Origin: DASWJQ01 sp036397095 | GTDB taxonomy: Bacteria; Chloroflexota; Anaerolineae; Anaerolineales; E44-bin32 | Direction of reading: 5' to 3' | Assembly: GCA_036397095.1 (NCBI GenBank) | Contig: DASWJQ010000100.1 | Location: forward strand, 1-46,405 | Length of the DNA stretch: 46,405 nucleotides | Shown: piece by piece, positions 7,349 to 16,361 of the stretch | How positions within the stretch are numbered: the first letter of the stretch is position 1 | Layout: the number at the start of each line of letters is the position of its first letter | Notes under the pieces: model-generated | What the model was told of the DNA's origin: nothing | Database searches by the model: none | The model's input: only the letters and a program-made list of their open reading frames with translations | Made by a program: the position numbers and the translations under genes

Positions 7349-8509
7349 GCCCAGCGAGGCATCCTACTCAACGCAGACATCACCGGTTACACCCAGTTTC
7401 TCCACGGATCCGAGCTAGAGCACGCTCGCCAAGTGCTCAAGGATCTGCTCAACGTGCTGATCGAACACACACGTTCGCCGCTGATACTTGTGGCTGTCGA
7501 AGGCGATTCCGTTGATGCGTATGCACTGGACGGTGCGATCCAGAGCCCGCAAACACTGATCGAGATGGTCGAGCGGACCTACCTGGCATTCCGCCAGGCA
7601 CTCCAATTAATGCTGCTCAATAACCAATGCCAGTGCAACGCCTGCCGCAATATCGGGACGCTTGACCTAAAGTTCTTTGTCCATCATGGAACTTTCGTGC
7701 GGGAGCAGTTTGGTGAACAGCTCCAATTGGTCGGCCACGATGTTAACCTGATACACCGCCTGATGAAGAACAGCATCACCGACACAACAGGATTGCGTGC
7801 CTACGCTGCCATCACCGAACGAGCGGTCGAAGCATTTGGATTGGAATCGCTGGTGACCGGGATGCCCCGTCACAGCGAGCAGTATGACGATGTCGGTGAG
7901 GTTGGGGTTGTGCTGCACGATCTCCACGGGGTGTGGCAGCAGCGCAAGAACGAGGTCCGGACGTTCGTGACGGATGAAGAGGCAGCCTCGGTGATTTCGG
8001 TCGAATATCCGGTGCCTCAGCCCGTGCTGTGGGAATACGTCACCAAGCCGGAGTACCGAACGATGCTGATGGGCTCGGATCGCCAGCGTTTGGACCGGAG
8101 CGGCGACAGCCGAACGGGGACCGGGTCAGTGTTCTACTGTGCCCACGGCTCGAATGTCATGGTTCACACGATCCTGGATTGGGAACCGTTCGAGCAATAC
8201 ACAACGCATGAAACAACACCCTTCCCGGGGCTGAGCGTCCGCGGGACCTACCGGCTGGTCCCGACAGAAGCTGGAACGAGACTGGACATGCTGTCAGGCC
8301 CGGCGCAGGGACCTTGGGGAATGCGTCAGCTGATGGACCTGATGGGCCGACTGGTCTTTGCCTCGACCATCAGGGGTCACGCCGAGCGCCTGCGTGAGAA
8401 GATCGAGGCCGATCTGGCCAGCGGGATGCTCCCGGTAGCGGCGGCCAGGGTGACACCGGATCGCACTTCGCTCAATCCGCCCGGAGCTGCTGCACCTCAG
8501 GCAGGTTGA
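7346..8509 (+). CDS. DUF2652 (cyclase-like) protein fused to an SRPBCC domain
   Basis: 387 residues. Residues 1-190 match the DUF2652 pattern, a relative of class III nucleotide cyclases: LNADITGYTQFLHGSELEHA at the start and VEGDSVDAYAL about 40 residues later. The two aspartates (D11, D54) are where cyclases bind metal. A Cys95-x-Cys97-x2-Cys100 cluster (QCQCNAC) could hold a metal. Residues about 220-350 (EYPVPQPVLWEYVTKPEYR onward) look like a START/polyketide-cyclase-like (SRPBCC) ligand-binding fold. I prefer GTG 7346 over TTG 7331 because TTG overlaps the TACAAT box. The 3' end overlaps the convergent cyclase-AAA gene by 38 bp. Ligand and function are unknown. Confidence 0.75.
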   Translation: MAQRGILLNADITGYTQFLHGSELEHARQVLKDLLNVLIEHTRSPLILVAVEGDSVDAYALDGAIQSPQTLIEMVERTYLAFRQALQLMLLNNQCQCNACRNIGTLDLKFFVHHGTFVREQFGEQLQLVGHDVNLIHRLMKNSITDTTGLRAYAAITERAVEAFGLESLVTGMPRHSEQYDDVGEVGVVLHDLHGVWQQRKNEVRTFVTDEEAASVISVEYPVPQPVLWEYVTKPEYRTMLMGSDRQRLDRSGDSRTGTGSVFYCAHGSNVMVHTILDWEPFEQYTTHETTPFPGLSVRGTYRLVPTEAGTRLDMLSGPAQGPWGMRQLMDLMGRLVFASTIRGHAERLREKIEADLASGMLPVAAARVTPDRTSLNPPGAAAPQAG

Positions 8510-11500
8510 GGAAGGCAGCGGCCAGGTCCGGCTCGAACATCCTTTCGGCGAGGAATTCGACTTCTTTTCGGCCCTGGGCCCTTGCCTGCGCGGTTGCTTC
8601 TTTGTCGCCGGAAGCCTCCGCCAACGTAGACAGCCGATGGTAAAAGCGCCAGCATAGGCGCCGGCTACCGACGTCGGCGGCATCGCGCAGGGCCGCCGCA
8701 ATGGTTTCGGCAGCCTGCTCCGACTCGCCAAGGGCAGCAAGGGCCTCTGCCTCCAGCCAATACGCATCCTGCGCATATGGTCGGACGCCGATCTTCTCCA
8801 GTCGGCTCCGAGCATCACGCGCCAGCTCTAGTGTGGACCGGTACTCGGCCGTCGCCAGCAGCAATCTGCCCTGGGTGATCCAGATTGGAAAACCGTAATC
8901 AAAGGTGGCGTGTGACCCTGCCAGCGACTCGGCTTCGTCAAGATGCTGTTGCGCCTGCTCGAACTTGCCCTGGTGCACTCGAAGGGAAGCCAGCATCGAG
9001 TTTCGAATGACTTGGGCAAAGGGTGCCAGCTCGTAGCCGTCGTTTGCGAATTCATCCGCCAACCCTTGCGCCTGGTCCAGCAAGCCCAGGTCGGCGAGGA
9101 CGTGACTCAAGATCCCGGGCAGCAGTGCCCGTGGCACGCCAAAGCCTGCACGGTCGCCGAGTTCAAGGGAGCGCCGCATCTCGGCAATGCCGGCGCCGAA
9201 TTCGCCGATCTCGCAGTAGGCCGGCCCCACATAGAGGCCGCTGAACGATTGGCCCCACAGGTTTTCCGAGCGCAAACTTATCTCGAGTGCCTGCTGGGAG
9301 GCCTCGATGGCGCCGGCGTAATCCCCGAGCAGGAATCGCAGAAAGACCGAGCTGGACAGGCTGTCGCTCAACATTGGCAAGTTGCCCAGCGACTGCCAGG
9401 TCGCCAGTGCTTGCTCGACCGCCTGCTGGGCCTCGTCGAGACGGAAGAGGCTGGCGTAGGCCCAGAACAGATCGGTCAGTGTGAAACCAAGCTGCTCAGT
9501 AAGTCCCAGCTGACGGGCGAGTGTCAGGGAGTGCTCGCCATACTCCACGGCCCGCTCATCAGGCATTGTGTGGCGCCTTTGCAGCGACAGCAGCCAGAGC
9601 ACTTTGGCCTCGGCTTCGCCATTCTCAAGTCTGCGGGACATTGCGAGCGCTTCCTCGAGCGGTTCTAGCGCGCTTTCTGGGTTGAAATACCGGGTGGGTG
9701 TGACCAGGAGCGTGGCCCGGGCGATGCTGGCGGCTAGCAGCATACGCTCATCGCTATCCGCCTGCCCCAGCTTCTCGAGCTCAGCATAGAGTGTCTGGGC
9801 CAACTCGTAGTCGGAGGCCAGTTCGGCTGCCCGACCGGCCCTGAGACTCAAGTCGACCAATTCGGACGATGGCCGGGAGAGCTGAACGGCGGCCAGTACT
9901 GCGCGCCGATAATGCTCGGCCGCTTCGTGATTGGCAAATACGGCGCTGGCGGTCTCACCGGCCAATCGAGCGTACGGCAACGTTTGCTCGAGCTCCCCGG
10001 CCTGCAGGTAGTGATGGGCAATCATTCCGGCGAACTCACCGAGCCGGTCGGGGTGGGCCTGTTCTAGCGCCAGGCCCGCCTGATGGTGGAGTGACTTTCT
10101 TTGGTCGGAGAGCAAGCTGTGATACGTGACTTCCTGGACGATGGCGTGGCGAAAGGCGTATTCGGCCTGAGGCTGGCGGGCGCGCTCCCAAATCAAGTCG
10201 GCGCGCTGGAGCTGGAGCAAATGATGGGACAACTCACCGTCGGCCGCCGCCAGCGCTTGCAGCAGGTCGAGGGAGAACCGCCGGCCCAGAACGGAAGCGG
10301 CCTGCAGGGTGGCCCGCTCGTCCTTGGGAAGACGATCGAGGCGAGCCTGCACGACCTCCTGCAATGTGGCCGGCACACGCAGCGAGTCCTGCGGCCGGGA
10401 CGTTTCTCCGGCTTGCGGATCCGTTCGCTCGCGGGCGTCCCGGACTAGCTCCTCGATGAAGAACGGGTTGCCTTCTGCTCGGCTATGGATTACCTGGAGC
10501 AGGTCGGCGGCAGGCGGCTGAGCCAGTAGGTCTTCGAGCAGTTGATCGCTCTCATCTTTAGTCAGCGGCTTAAGCCACAGCTCTTGATATCGGTGGCCGT
10601 AGTCGCGTTCGGCCGTGGTCTTCAGGTCCCAGACTCGACCCGCACGGTCGGGGCGGAAAATGAGCACGATAAGGAGAGATTGTTGCTCGGTCGAGAGCAG
10701 CAGCTGCTGGATCCAATCAAGTGAGGTCGGATCCGACCAGTGCAGATCGTCGAAGCTTAGAACAAGCGGTTGGCGACTGGCGACGGCTTCGATGGTTTGC
10801 GTGAACGCCCGAGCCATCCGCCGATTCAGCTCTTCGGCGCTCAAGGTCTCGAGTCGAGCCGGCGCCTCCGGCGGCCGCGGCGCACCGACCAGGCGCGCCA
10901 CAAACGGCCAAACGTCTTCCAGGCCCCCATCGAAGAGCGGCGCCAGACCGCGTTCGAGTTTCAAGTCGAGCATGGCCGGAGTGTCGGAGGTCGAGAGGCC
11001 CAGCAGCTCTGCGACCAGATCGCGAATTACACTCAGCGGCTGGTTCTGGCTGTACGAGTAGGCGCGGCCTTCGGCCCAGCGGGTCGAAAGGCTCTCGTGG
11101 GACCGGCGGGCCTCACGCAGCAAACGGCTCTTGCCGATGCCGGGTTCGCCCACCAGGGCAACGATGGCACCCCTACCGTCGGAGAGCCCGTCGAGACGTT
11201 CGGAGAGCTCTGCCAATTCACGATCCCGGCCGACAAGAGGCGAGCTGCTGCCGGCTTCGAGCCCGCGCCTGGTTTCCGGCTCCGCCAGTTCGGCGATGAC
11301 TCGGTAAGCTGGTTGGGGCTCGTCAAACCCCTTCAAGGAAAGCGGACCCATTGGTTCAAGCGAAAAACGGTGCGCCACCAGCCGAGTGGTTGTCTCGCCG
11401 AGCAGGCTGGTGCCCGGCTCGGCTGCCGACTGCAATCTGGCGGCTAAATGGATGGGCTGTCCCATGGCGGTGTACTCGGATTGCAGTTCTCCGCCTACGA

Positions 11501-11888
11501 CGCCCATGACCACCCGGCCACTGTTGATACCAACCCGTACCGACAGGGGTTGATCGCCCAGCTCGCGGCTGTAATCGGCAATCGATCGGTGGATCGCCAA
11601 GGCGGCCAGCACGGCGCGTTCCGGGTCATCCTCATGGGCCAAGGGCGCCCCGAAGAAGGCCAGCAGTCCGTCCCCGCTGAGCCTGGCCACTGTCCCCCCA
11701 AACTGGTCGACGGCCTGGCTCATCAGGCGCAGGCAGCGGTCGAGCACCAGACGCAGCGTCTCGGCATCGATCGACCCCCCCATCCCGGTCGAGCCGACAA
11801 CGTCTGCGAACAGTATGGTGATCAACTTATGCTCGGCGACCGACCCCCCGACTGGCGAGGGCACGGGGGGGTCTTGATCGGCGTTCAT
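8472..11888 (-). CDS. Class III cyclase-homology domain, AAA ATPase and TPR signalling protein
   Basis: 1138 residues. Residues 20-190 are a class III adenylyl/guanylyl cyclase domain keeping both metal aspartates (D29 in FADVVGST, D73 in SGDG). The substrate-choosing Lys is Arg69, the following Asp is Gln144 and the transition-state Asn is His147; Arg151 is kept. Around 220-520 is an AAA/NB-ARC-type ATPase with Walker A (GEPGIGKS) and Walker B (LSFDDLHWSD). The remaining ~600 residues are helical TPR-like repeats. I chose ATG 11888, 31 nt after the upstream kinase's stop; in-frame extension to 12038 would run inside that gene. It is the last gene of a three-gene minus-strand operon. Whether it still makes cAMP/cGMP is doubtful from these residues. 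Confidence 0.85.
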   Translation of the reverse strand: MNADQDPPVPSPVGGSVAEHKLITILFADVVGSTGMGGSIDAETLRLVLDRCLRLMSQAVDQFGGTVARLSGDGLLAFFGAPLAHEDDPERAVLAALAIHRSIADYSRELGDQPLSVRVGINSGRVVMGVVGGELQSEYTAMGQPIHLAARLQSAAEPGTSLLGETTTRLVAHRFSLEPMGPLSLKGFDEPQPAYRVIAELAEPETRRGLEAGSSSPLVGRDRELAELSERLDGLSDGRGAIVALVGEPGIGKSRLLREARRSHESLSTRWAEGRAYSYSQNQPLSVIRDLVAELLGLSTSDTPAMLDLKLERGLAPLFDGGLEDVWPFVARLVGAPRPPEAPARLETLSAEELNRRMARAFTQTIEAVASRQPLVLSFDDLHWSDPTSLDWIQQLLLSTEQQSLLIVLIFRPDRAGRVWDLKTTAERDYGHRYQELWLKPLTKDESDQLLEDLLAQPPAADLLQVIHSRAEGNPFFIEELVRDARERTDPQAGETSRPQDSLRVPATLQEVVQARLDRLPKDERATLQAASVLGRRFSLDLLQALAAADGELSHHLLQLQRADLIWERARQPQAEYAFRHAIVQEVTYHSLLSDQRKSLHHQAGLALEQAHPDRLGEFAGMIAHHYLQAGELEQTLPYARLAGETASAVFANHEAAEHYRRAVLAAVQLSRPSSELVDLSLRAGRAAELASDYELAQTLYAELEKLGQADSDERMLLAASIARATLLVTPTRYFNPESALEPLEEALAMSRRLENGEAEAKVLWLLSLQRRHTMPDERAVEYGEHSLTLARQLGLTEQLGFTLTDLFWAYASLFRLDEAQQAVEQALATWQSLGNLPMLSDSLSSSVFLRFLLGDYAGAIEASQQALEISLRSENLWGQSFSGLYVGPAYCEIGEFGAGIAEMRRSLELGDRAGFGVPRALLPGILSHVLADLGLLDQAQGLADEFANDGYELAPFAQVIRNSMLASLRVHQGKFEQAQQHLDEAESLAGSHATFDYGFPIWITQGRLLLATAEYRSTLELARDARSRLEKIGVRPYAQDAYWLEAEALAALGESEQAAETIAAALRDAADVGSRRLCWRFYHRLSTLAEASGDKEATAQARAQGRKEVEFLAERMFEPDLAAAFLNLPEVQQLRAD

Positions 11889-11919
11889 AAGTTCTGCAGC
11901 CGTCGCTTGGGAGCCGGGC

Positions 11920-13320
11920 TCACACGCCCCTCGATTCCATTTGGACGGGGAGCCGGACGCGGAAGACGGTCGCACCTGGTTCCGAGCGGAGGCTGATCTC
12001 GCCGCTATGCTGGAGACTGACAATGTTGTACGTGACATTCAGCCCGAGCCCTGTGCCGGCGCCGGGCGGCTTGGTCGTAAAGAAAGGGTCGAAGACCCGA
12101 CCCTGATCTTCAGGCGCGATGCCGGGGCCGTTGTCTTCGACCTCAACGATGACCCAGGCGCCCTCGCTAGCGGTACGTAATGTGATCAGCCCTTCTTCGC
12201 CAACGCCATCGATCGCATTACTTATCAAGTTGGTCCACACTTGGTTGAGTTCGCTGCCGAAGGCCTCAATCGTGGGCAGCCCGGCCGCATAAGCGCGGTC
12301 AATCTGCACACCCGGTGGAATGCGGTGGCCCAAAAGGGTCAAGGTGTTTTCCAGTCCTTCGTGCAGGTCGACCTGTTGGATCGGTGCCTGGTCGAGGTAG
12401 CTGTAACCGCGGAGTGCCGAGACGATAGCAGAGATGCGGCCGGTGGCCTGGGCGATCTGCTCGATCAACTGGGCGATCCGGGATCGAGCGGCCAACCAGG
12501 TCAGGATGGGCAGCAAATGGGCCTCGGCCACGGCCAGGCGAAGGGCCTCAAGCTTGGCTTCATCCAAGCCGGCATCGCTCAAGTCGGCCGCCAACTTCCA
12601 CGGCTCATCGTCGTGTGACTCAAGCCAGGCTTCAATCCGCTGGCGTCGATCGTGGCGGGCGAGTGACCCACCATTGGCGGCCGTGGGGCGGTCGACCTGG
12701 CCAGCCAGCGCCTCGATCTGTTCAAGTTCGGTTCCCGAAAGGCCAAGTTGGTGCAGTGTCAGTTCGGCCTGTCGGCTCTCCTCCAAGGCCGCCTTGAGAT
12801 CAAGGGCCGATTGCTGGGCGGCGGCCGAAGGATTGTTGAGTTCGTGGGCGACGCCGGCGGTCATGGTCCCCAGCTGGGCCATCTTCTCCTTTTGGCGGAT
12901 GATGCCCTCCGTCTCAGCAAGACGGGCGGTGACCGCCTGCAGCAAGGACCGAGCGGCCGTCGGGCTGCTGCTCACCATCCGGTCAAATTCCTCCTTGGGG
13001 ATTTCGAAGAGTAGGCTGTCGCTGCGGGCGCGGGCTGACGCCGAGCGGGCTCCGCCGTCGAGCAGGGCGATCTCGCCAATGACATCGCCCGGTCCTCGAA
13101 GCGCCAGCAAGACCTGGCGACCGTAGGAGGTCTTGAGAATCTCGATCTGGCCCTGCTTGATCAGGTAAGCCGAATTCGCCTCGTCGGCCTCGTGGAACAG
13201 ATACTGCCCAGGCTCGAGACGCACGAAGCGGACCGAACTGGCCAGCGTTTCCAGATCCGACTGCACCAACCGGCTGAAGAACGGCGCCTGTCCTAATTCA
13301 GGAAGCGATTCGGAGGTCAT
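11920..13320 (-). CDS. Cyclic-nucleotide-binding sensor histidine kinase
   Basis: 466 residues, soluble. Residues 5-135 are a cNMP-binding domain. Its phosphate-binding cassette reads GEIALLDGGARSASA, with the Glu (E83) and Arg (R92) that normally hold the ribose and cyclic phosphate. After a coiled linker (EGIIRQKEKMAQLGTMTAG) comes the HisKA H-box AGVAHELNNPSAAAQ (phospho-His H159). The C-terminal HATPase has the N box (WTNLISNAIDGV), VEDNGPGIAP and the F/G boxes (FDPFFTTKPPGAGTGLGL). ATG 13320 is 2 nt after the stop of the upstream fusion gene, so the two are translationally coupled. Together with the REC-reductase fusion and the cyclase-AAA protein it suggests a path from a cyclic nucleotide or redox cue to phosphorylation. 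Confidence 0.92.
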   Translation of the reverse strand: MTSESLPELGQAPFFSRLVQSDLETLASSVRFVRLEPGQYLFHEADEANSAYLIKQGQIEILKTSYGRQVLLALRGPGDVIGEIALLDGGARSASARARSDSLLFEIPKEEFDRMVSSSPTAARSLLQAVTARLAETEGIIRQKEKMAQLGTMTAGVAHELNNPSAAAQQSALDLKAALEESRQAELTLHQLGLSGTELEQIEALAGQVDRPTAANGGSLARHDRRQRIEAWLESHDDEPWKLAADLSDAGLDEAKLEALRLAVAEAHLLPILTWLAARSRIAQLIEQIAQATGRISAIVSALRGYSYLDQAPIQQVDLHEGLENTLTLLGHRIPPGVQIDRAYAAGLPTIEAFGSELNQVWTNLISNAIDGVGEEGLITLRTASEGAWVIVEVEDNGPGIAPEDQGRVFDPFFTTKPPGAGTGLGLNVTYNIVSLQHSGEISLRSEPGATVFRVRLPVQMESRGV

Positions 13321-13322
13321 GG

Positions 13323-14984
13323 CTAGACGGTCCGCAGGTACTGATGGATTGATTGGACGGCGGCGCCACCTTCGCCGATGGCGGCTGCCACCCGTTTGAC
13401 CGATCCGTGGCGCACATCGCCAGCCGCAAAGATGCCGGCAACGCTGCACTCGAGCAGGAACGGATCGCGTTTCGGCCACCAGCCGGCGGGACGCTCGCCG
13501 CCCGTCAGCAGATCCGGACCCGTCAGAAGGAACCCGGCGGCATCGCAAGCGAGACCGTCGTTCAGGAAGGTCGTGCGCGGGGCAGCGCCAATGTACACAA
13601 ACATGGCTGGGCCATCAAGCCAGTCCAGGCTCTCGTCGTCGAGCTGCTTGATCTGAACACGCTGCAGACGGGTGTCGCCTTCAACGGCAACCACCTCGAC
13701 CCGGTTCATGACCTCGACCTGATGGTTGTGCTCAATCCGGTCCACCAGGTAGCGCGACATGCTGTCGGCCAAAGAGGCACCGCGAGCCAGCAGGGTCACC
13801 CGGCTGGCAAAGCGGGCCAGGAACTCGACACCCTGCGCCGCTGAATTGCCGCCGCCAACCACAAACACCCGCTGGCCGACGTAATGCCGGGCCTCGCTGA
13901 GCGTTGTGCCGTAGTACAGGCCGGCCCCGGTCAACTCCTTGGCGCCCGGCACGCCCAGCTGGCGGGTCTCGACTCCCGTAGAAACCAGCAGTGCGTGGCA
14001 GCTCAAGCGGTCGCCGCCGGCCAGGTGAACGATGTGGAATGGGACCTCGGTCTCGATGGCCTCCACCTGGCGGGCCGTGAGGATTTCGACACCAAAGCGG
14101 CGGGCCTGAGTCACTGCACGCCGGGCTAACTCACTACCGCTCAGCCCCTTCGGAAAGCCCAGGTAGTTTTCAATGCGGGCGCTTTGGCCGGCCTGGCCGC
14201 CGGGCGCTTCTTTTTCGACTAGGGCAACCCGCAGGCCCTCTGAGGCAGCGTAGACGGCAGCGCCCAATCCGGCGGGTCCGGCGCCGAGCACAATCAGGTC
14301 GTAAAACAGCTGGCTGGCGCTCGTGGTCAGGCCGACGCGGTCGGCCAGCTCGCGCGGTTCGGGATCGATCAGCAGTTGACCGTCTGGAAAGAACAGGATC
14401 GGCAGCCGGTTGTCGGGGTTCTCAATGGAGGCGACTAGCGCGTTGGCCCGTGGGTCCGTGTCGAGGTCGAGCCATTGATAGGGGATCAGATTGCGCGCCA
14501 GGAAGTCCTTCACCCGGTGGCTGCTGGCCGAGGCCAGATGACCGACGACGCGGATCCCTTCGAACGGAAAGGAGGCCAATGCGAACCAGTCGCTCAGGAC
14601 CTCATCAACCACCGGATACAAGTTCTGCTCCGCCGGCGTCCACGGCTTGAGAAGGTAGTAGTCCAGGCCAATCGAGTTGATGCCCTCAATGGCGACCTGG
14701 GTGTCGGCGTAGGCTGTCAGCAGAACCTTGCGTGCATCGGGGTAGAGTGGCAGGGCCGCCGTGAGAAACTCGATGCCGGTCATTTGCGGCATGCGTTGGT
14801 CGACCAAGAATAGGGCCACCTCATCGCCCCGCTGTTTGAGCGCCTGCGTGGTCTCGAGGGCGCTGAGGCCTGAGTCAGCGGCCAAGATTTGGTGCTCGCT
14901 GGCGTAGCGGCGCCGCAGGTCTCTCTCGACCGCAGCCAGCACTTGCGGGTCATCGTCAATCGTCATGATGATTGGCTTGGCCAT
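13323..14984 (-). CDS. Response regulator receiver fused to thioredoxin-reductase-like flavoprotein
   Basis: 553 residues. Residues 1-130 are a REC domain with acidic pair D10-D12, phospho-acceptor D62 (LFLVDQRMP), T90 and K113. Residues 142-215 look like a thioredoxin/glutaredoxin-type fold without cysteines. From 228 on is a two-dinucleotide-fold flavoprotein: FAD site LGAGPAGLGAAV, NAD(P)H site VVGGGNSAAQGVEFL, and the C-terminal FAD motif GIFAAGDVRHGSVKRVAAA. Where thioredoxin reductase has its CATC disulfide, this protein has YYGTTLSEA, so it lacks the redox-active cysteines. Fused response regulator/thioredoxin-disulfide reductase is a known annotation class. It is the first gene of the operon, 2 nt before the cNMP-binding kinase, which probably phosphorylates D62. 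Confidence 0.9.
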   Translation of the reverse strand: MAKPIIMTIDDDPQVLAAVERDLRRRYASEHQILAADSGLSALETTQALKQRGDEVALFLVDQRMPQMTGIEFLTAALPLYPDARKVLLTAYADTQVAIEGINSIGLDYYLLKPWTPAEQNLYPVVDEVLSDWFALASFPFEGIRVVGHLASASSHRVKDFLARNLIPYQWLDLDTDPRANALVASIENPDNRLPILFFPDGQLLIDPEPRELADRVGLTTSASQLFYDLIVLGAGPAGLGAAVYAASEGLRVALVEKEAPGGQAGQSARIENYLGFPKGLSGSELARRAVTQARRFGVEILTARQVEAIETEVPFHIVHLAGGDRLSCHALLVSTGVETRQLGVPGAKELTGAGLYYGTTLSEARHYVGQRVFVVGGGNSAAQGVEFLARFASRVTLLARGASLADSMSRYLVDRIEHNHQVEVMNRVEVVAVEGDTRLQRVQIKQLDDESLDWLDGPAMFVYIGAAPRTTFLNDGLACDAAGFLLTGPDLLTGGERPAGWWPKRDPFLLECSVAGIFAAGDVRHGSVKRVAAAIGEGGAAVQSIHQYLRTV

Positions 14985-15248
14985 TGGTCAGGCTGCCTCA
15001 CGTTGGTTTGTCCGTACCGTGCGGCATTGGACGTTCCAGCGGGGGAGCTTGCTAGCGGGCCAGGCGTGCCGGTCGGGGTGGGGTGGGCGAAGTTGAAGTG
15101 ACCGAGCGGTCGGGCCTGATGGCTGGGACCGAAATGCCGCCCAATGGGCAATTCGTACGGTTGCCGTGCGGATCGGCAAATTGATGCTTGGTGCGAGATT
15201 ATTCCACAGGCCGCGGATTGCGTCCAGCGGCACAGGCGCTGCCCGCCG
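14985..15248. other. Spacer between two minus-strand genes
   Basis: 264 bp between the UbiA gene and the REC-reductase fusion; it must hold the promoter of the latter's operon. I see an imperfect inverted repeat, CGTACGG-TTG-CCGTGCG (15154-15170), and no confident -35/-10 pair. No coding potential is evident. Confidence 0.4.
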
Positions 15249-16190
15249 TTAGAAGCCTACTAAGGCGGTCAAGGATCCGAGCGAGCCAAGTTGGCTGAGC
15301 AAGGTCCACACCAGCCAGCTGCCCACGGTCAAATTGGTTACGAGCAGGCCATGGCTCTGGTAGCGCCCACTGACGTCGTTGGCGGGTGTGCCACGCATGT
15401 CATTCAATTTGGACAGGCGCAGGCTGAGGAGTGTCGCCGCGATGGCGACCAGGGCCAACGGCCACGGAAAGAGCCGTTGCCAGGCGGCCAATGTCAAGGC
15501 AAGCGCAGCTGCTGTCAAGATGGCGTACATCAACCAGCGAGCCCGGCGGGGACCCAGCAGTACGGAGGTGTTCCGCAGTCCGGCGGCTTCATCGTCGGCC
15601 AGGTCCCGGAGCTGGTTGTAGATCTGGCCATAGGCCGACATCAGGGTGATGCCGACGGCCACGGCCCACACCCAGCCCGGTTCGGCGCTGAACGCAAAGA
15701 AACCACCCAAGAACAGCAGACCGCCCAGCATGAGCGAATGGGAGAGCACGTCGACCAATGGCCAAGCCTTGAGACGCAGCACCTGCCAGGAGTACAAGTG
15801 AGAAAGCAGGACGGTGCTCAAGCCGATGATCAGCACGTGCGGGCCCGCCAGGCTGTACAGCACGACGGCGGCAACGGCCACCGCCAGGCAGGCGAGGTAG
15901 CCGAGCCATGGGGGCAAATCGCCACGGCTGACCGGATTGCGTTGTGCTCGCTCGGGCGAGCGGGCGTCATCCTGCCAGTCCTCGATGTCGTTGATCATGA
16001 AGGCGAAGGTCACCGCCAGCACATTGGCAGCGGTCACCCAGGCCAGCCGCCAATCGATCAGGATGCCCTGACTGTGGACGGCCAACAGTGAGCCCAATAC
16101 GGTCACCGGCACAACAAAAGGGATGTGTTCTTTTGCGCGCGTCAGGTGGTAGAGCGCGGCCGGAACTTGACGGACCTTGGTTGCCTGCAT
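15249..16190 (-). CDS. UbiA-family prenyltransferase
   Basis: 313 residues with about eight or nine membrane helices. The first Asp-rich motif, N67-D68-x2-D71-x3-D75 (in FMINDIEDWQDDARSPERAQ), is the Mg-prenyl diphosphate site of UbiA aromatic prenyltransferases, followed by RNPVSRGDL. The second motif region is YNQLRDLADDEAAGLRNTSV. Enzymes of this family attach polyprenyl chains to aromatic acceptors or chlorophyllides for quinone, haem or lipid synthesis; the acceptor cannot be told from sequence and no quinone genes are nearby. ATG 16190 places the first helix normally. Upstream in-frame ATGs exist at 16226 and 16250, but the GGGAAGGGAGAA tract best serves 16190, at slightly long spacing. 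Confidence 0.85.
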   Translation of the reverse strand: MQATKVRQVPAALYHLTRAKEHIPFVVPVTVLGSLLAVHSQGILIDWRLAWVTAANVLAVTFAFMINDIEDWQDDARSPERAQRNPVSRGDLPPWLGYLACLAVAVAAVVLYSLAGPHVLIIGLSTVLLSHLYSWQVLRLKAWPLVDVLSHSLMLGGLLFLGGFFAFSAEPGWVWAVAVGITLMSAYGQIYNQLRDLADDEAAGLRNTSVLLGPRRARWLMYAILTAAALALTLAAWQRLFPWPLALVAIAATLLSLRLSKLNDMRGTPANDVSGRYQSHGLLVTNLTVGSWLVWTLLSQLGSLGSLTALVGF

Positions 16191-16266
16191 CGGCGTCGGG
16201 TTCTCCCTTCCCGCCTGGGGTTGCATGGGCCCGGCGTCAGGGCCGGGCATACGTGCATGAAAACAC

Positions 16267-16293
16267 CCGGCCCGCTGGCAAGTCGCGGGCCGG
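16267..16293 (-). terminator. Hairpin with T-rich tail, probable terminator of the SH3-like lipoprotein gene
   Basis: CCGGCCCGC (16267-16275) and GCGGGCCGG (16285-16293) form a perfect 9-bp stem with a 9-nt loop. Read on the minus strand it is followed by GTGTTTTC. It lies about 70 nt past the lipoprotein stop (16362). A TACAAT (minus, 16303-16298) sits directly before it, so it could instead be a 5'-UTR hairpin of the prenyltransferase transcript. Confidence 0.55.
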
Positions 16294-16361
16294 AGTGATT
16301 GTACTTCGCTGGGGGCGGTTGGCAAGCCTGACCGGGTCCGATCGGGCCGGCGCTCGCCTAG

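Noticed and set aside
11889..12038. 50-residue N-terminal extension of the cyclase-AAA protein
   Set aside because: It would overlap the coding end of the upstream kinase gene, is Ser/Arg-rich without a domain, and the cyclase domain begins just after the ATG at 11888.
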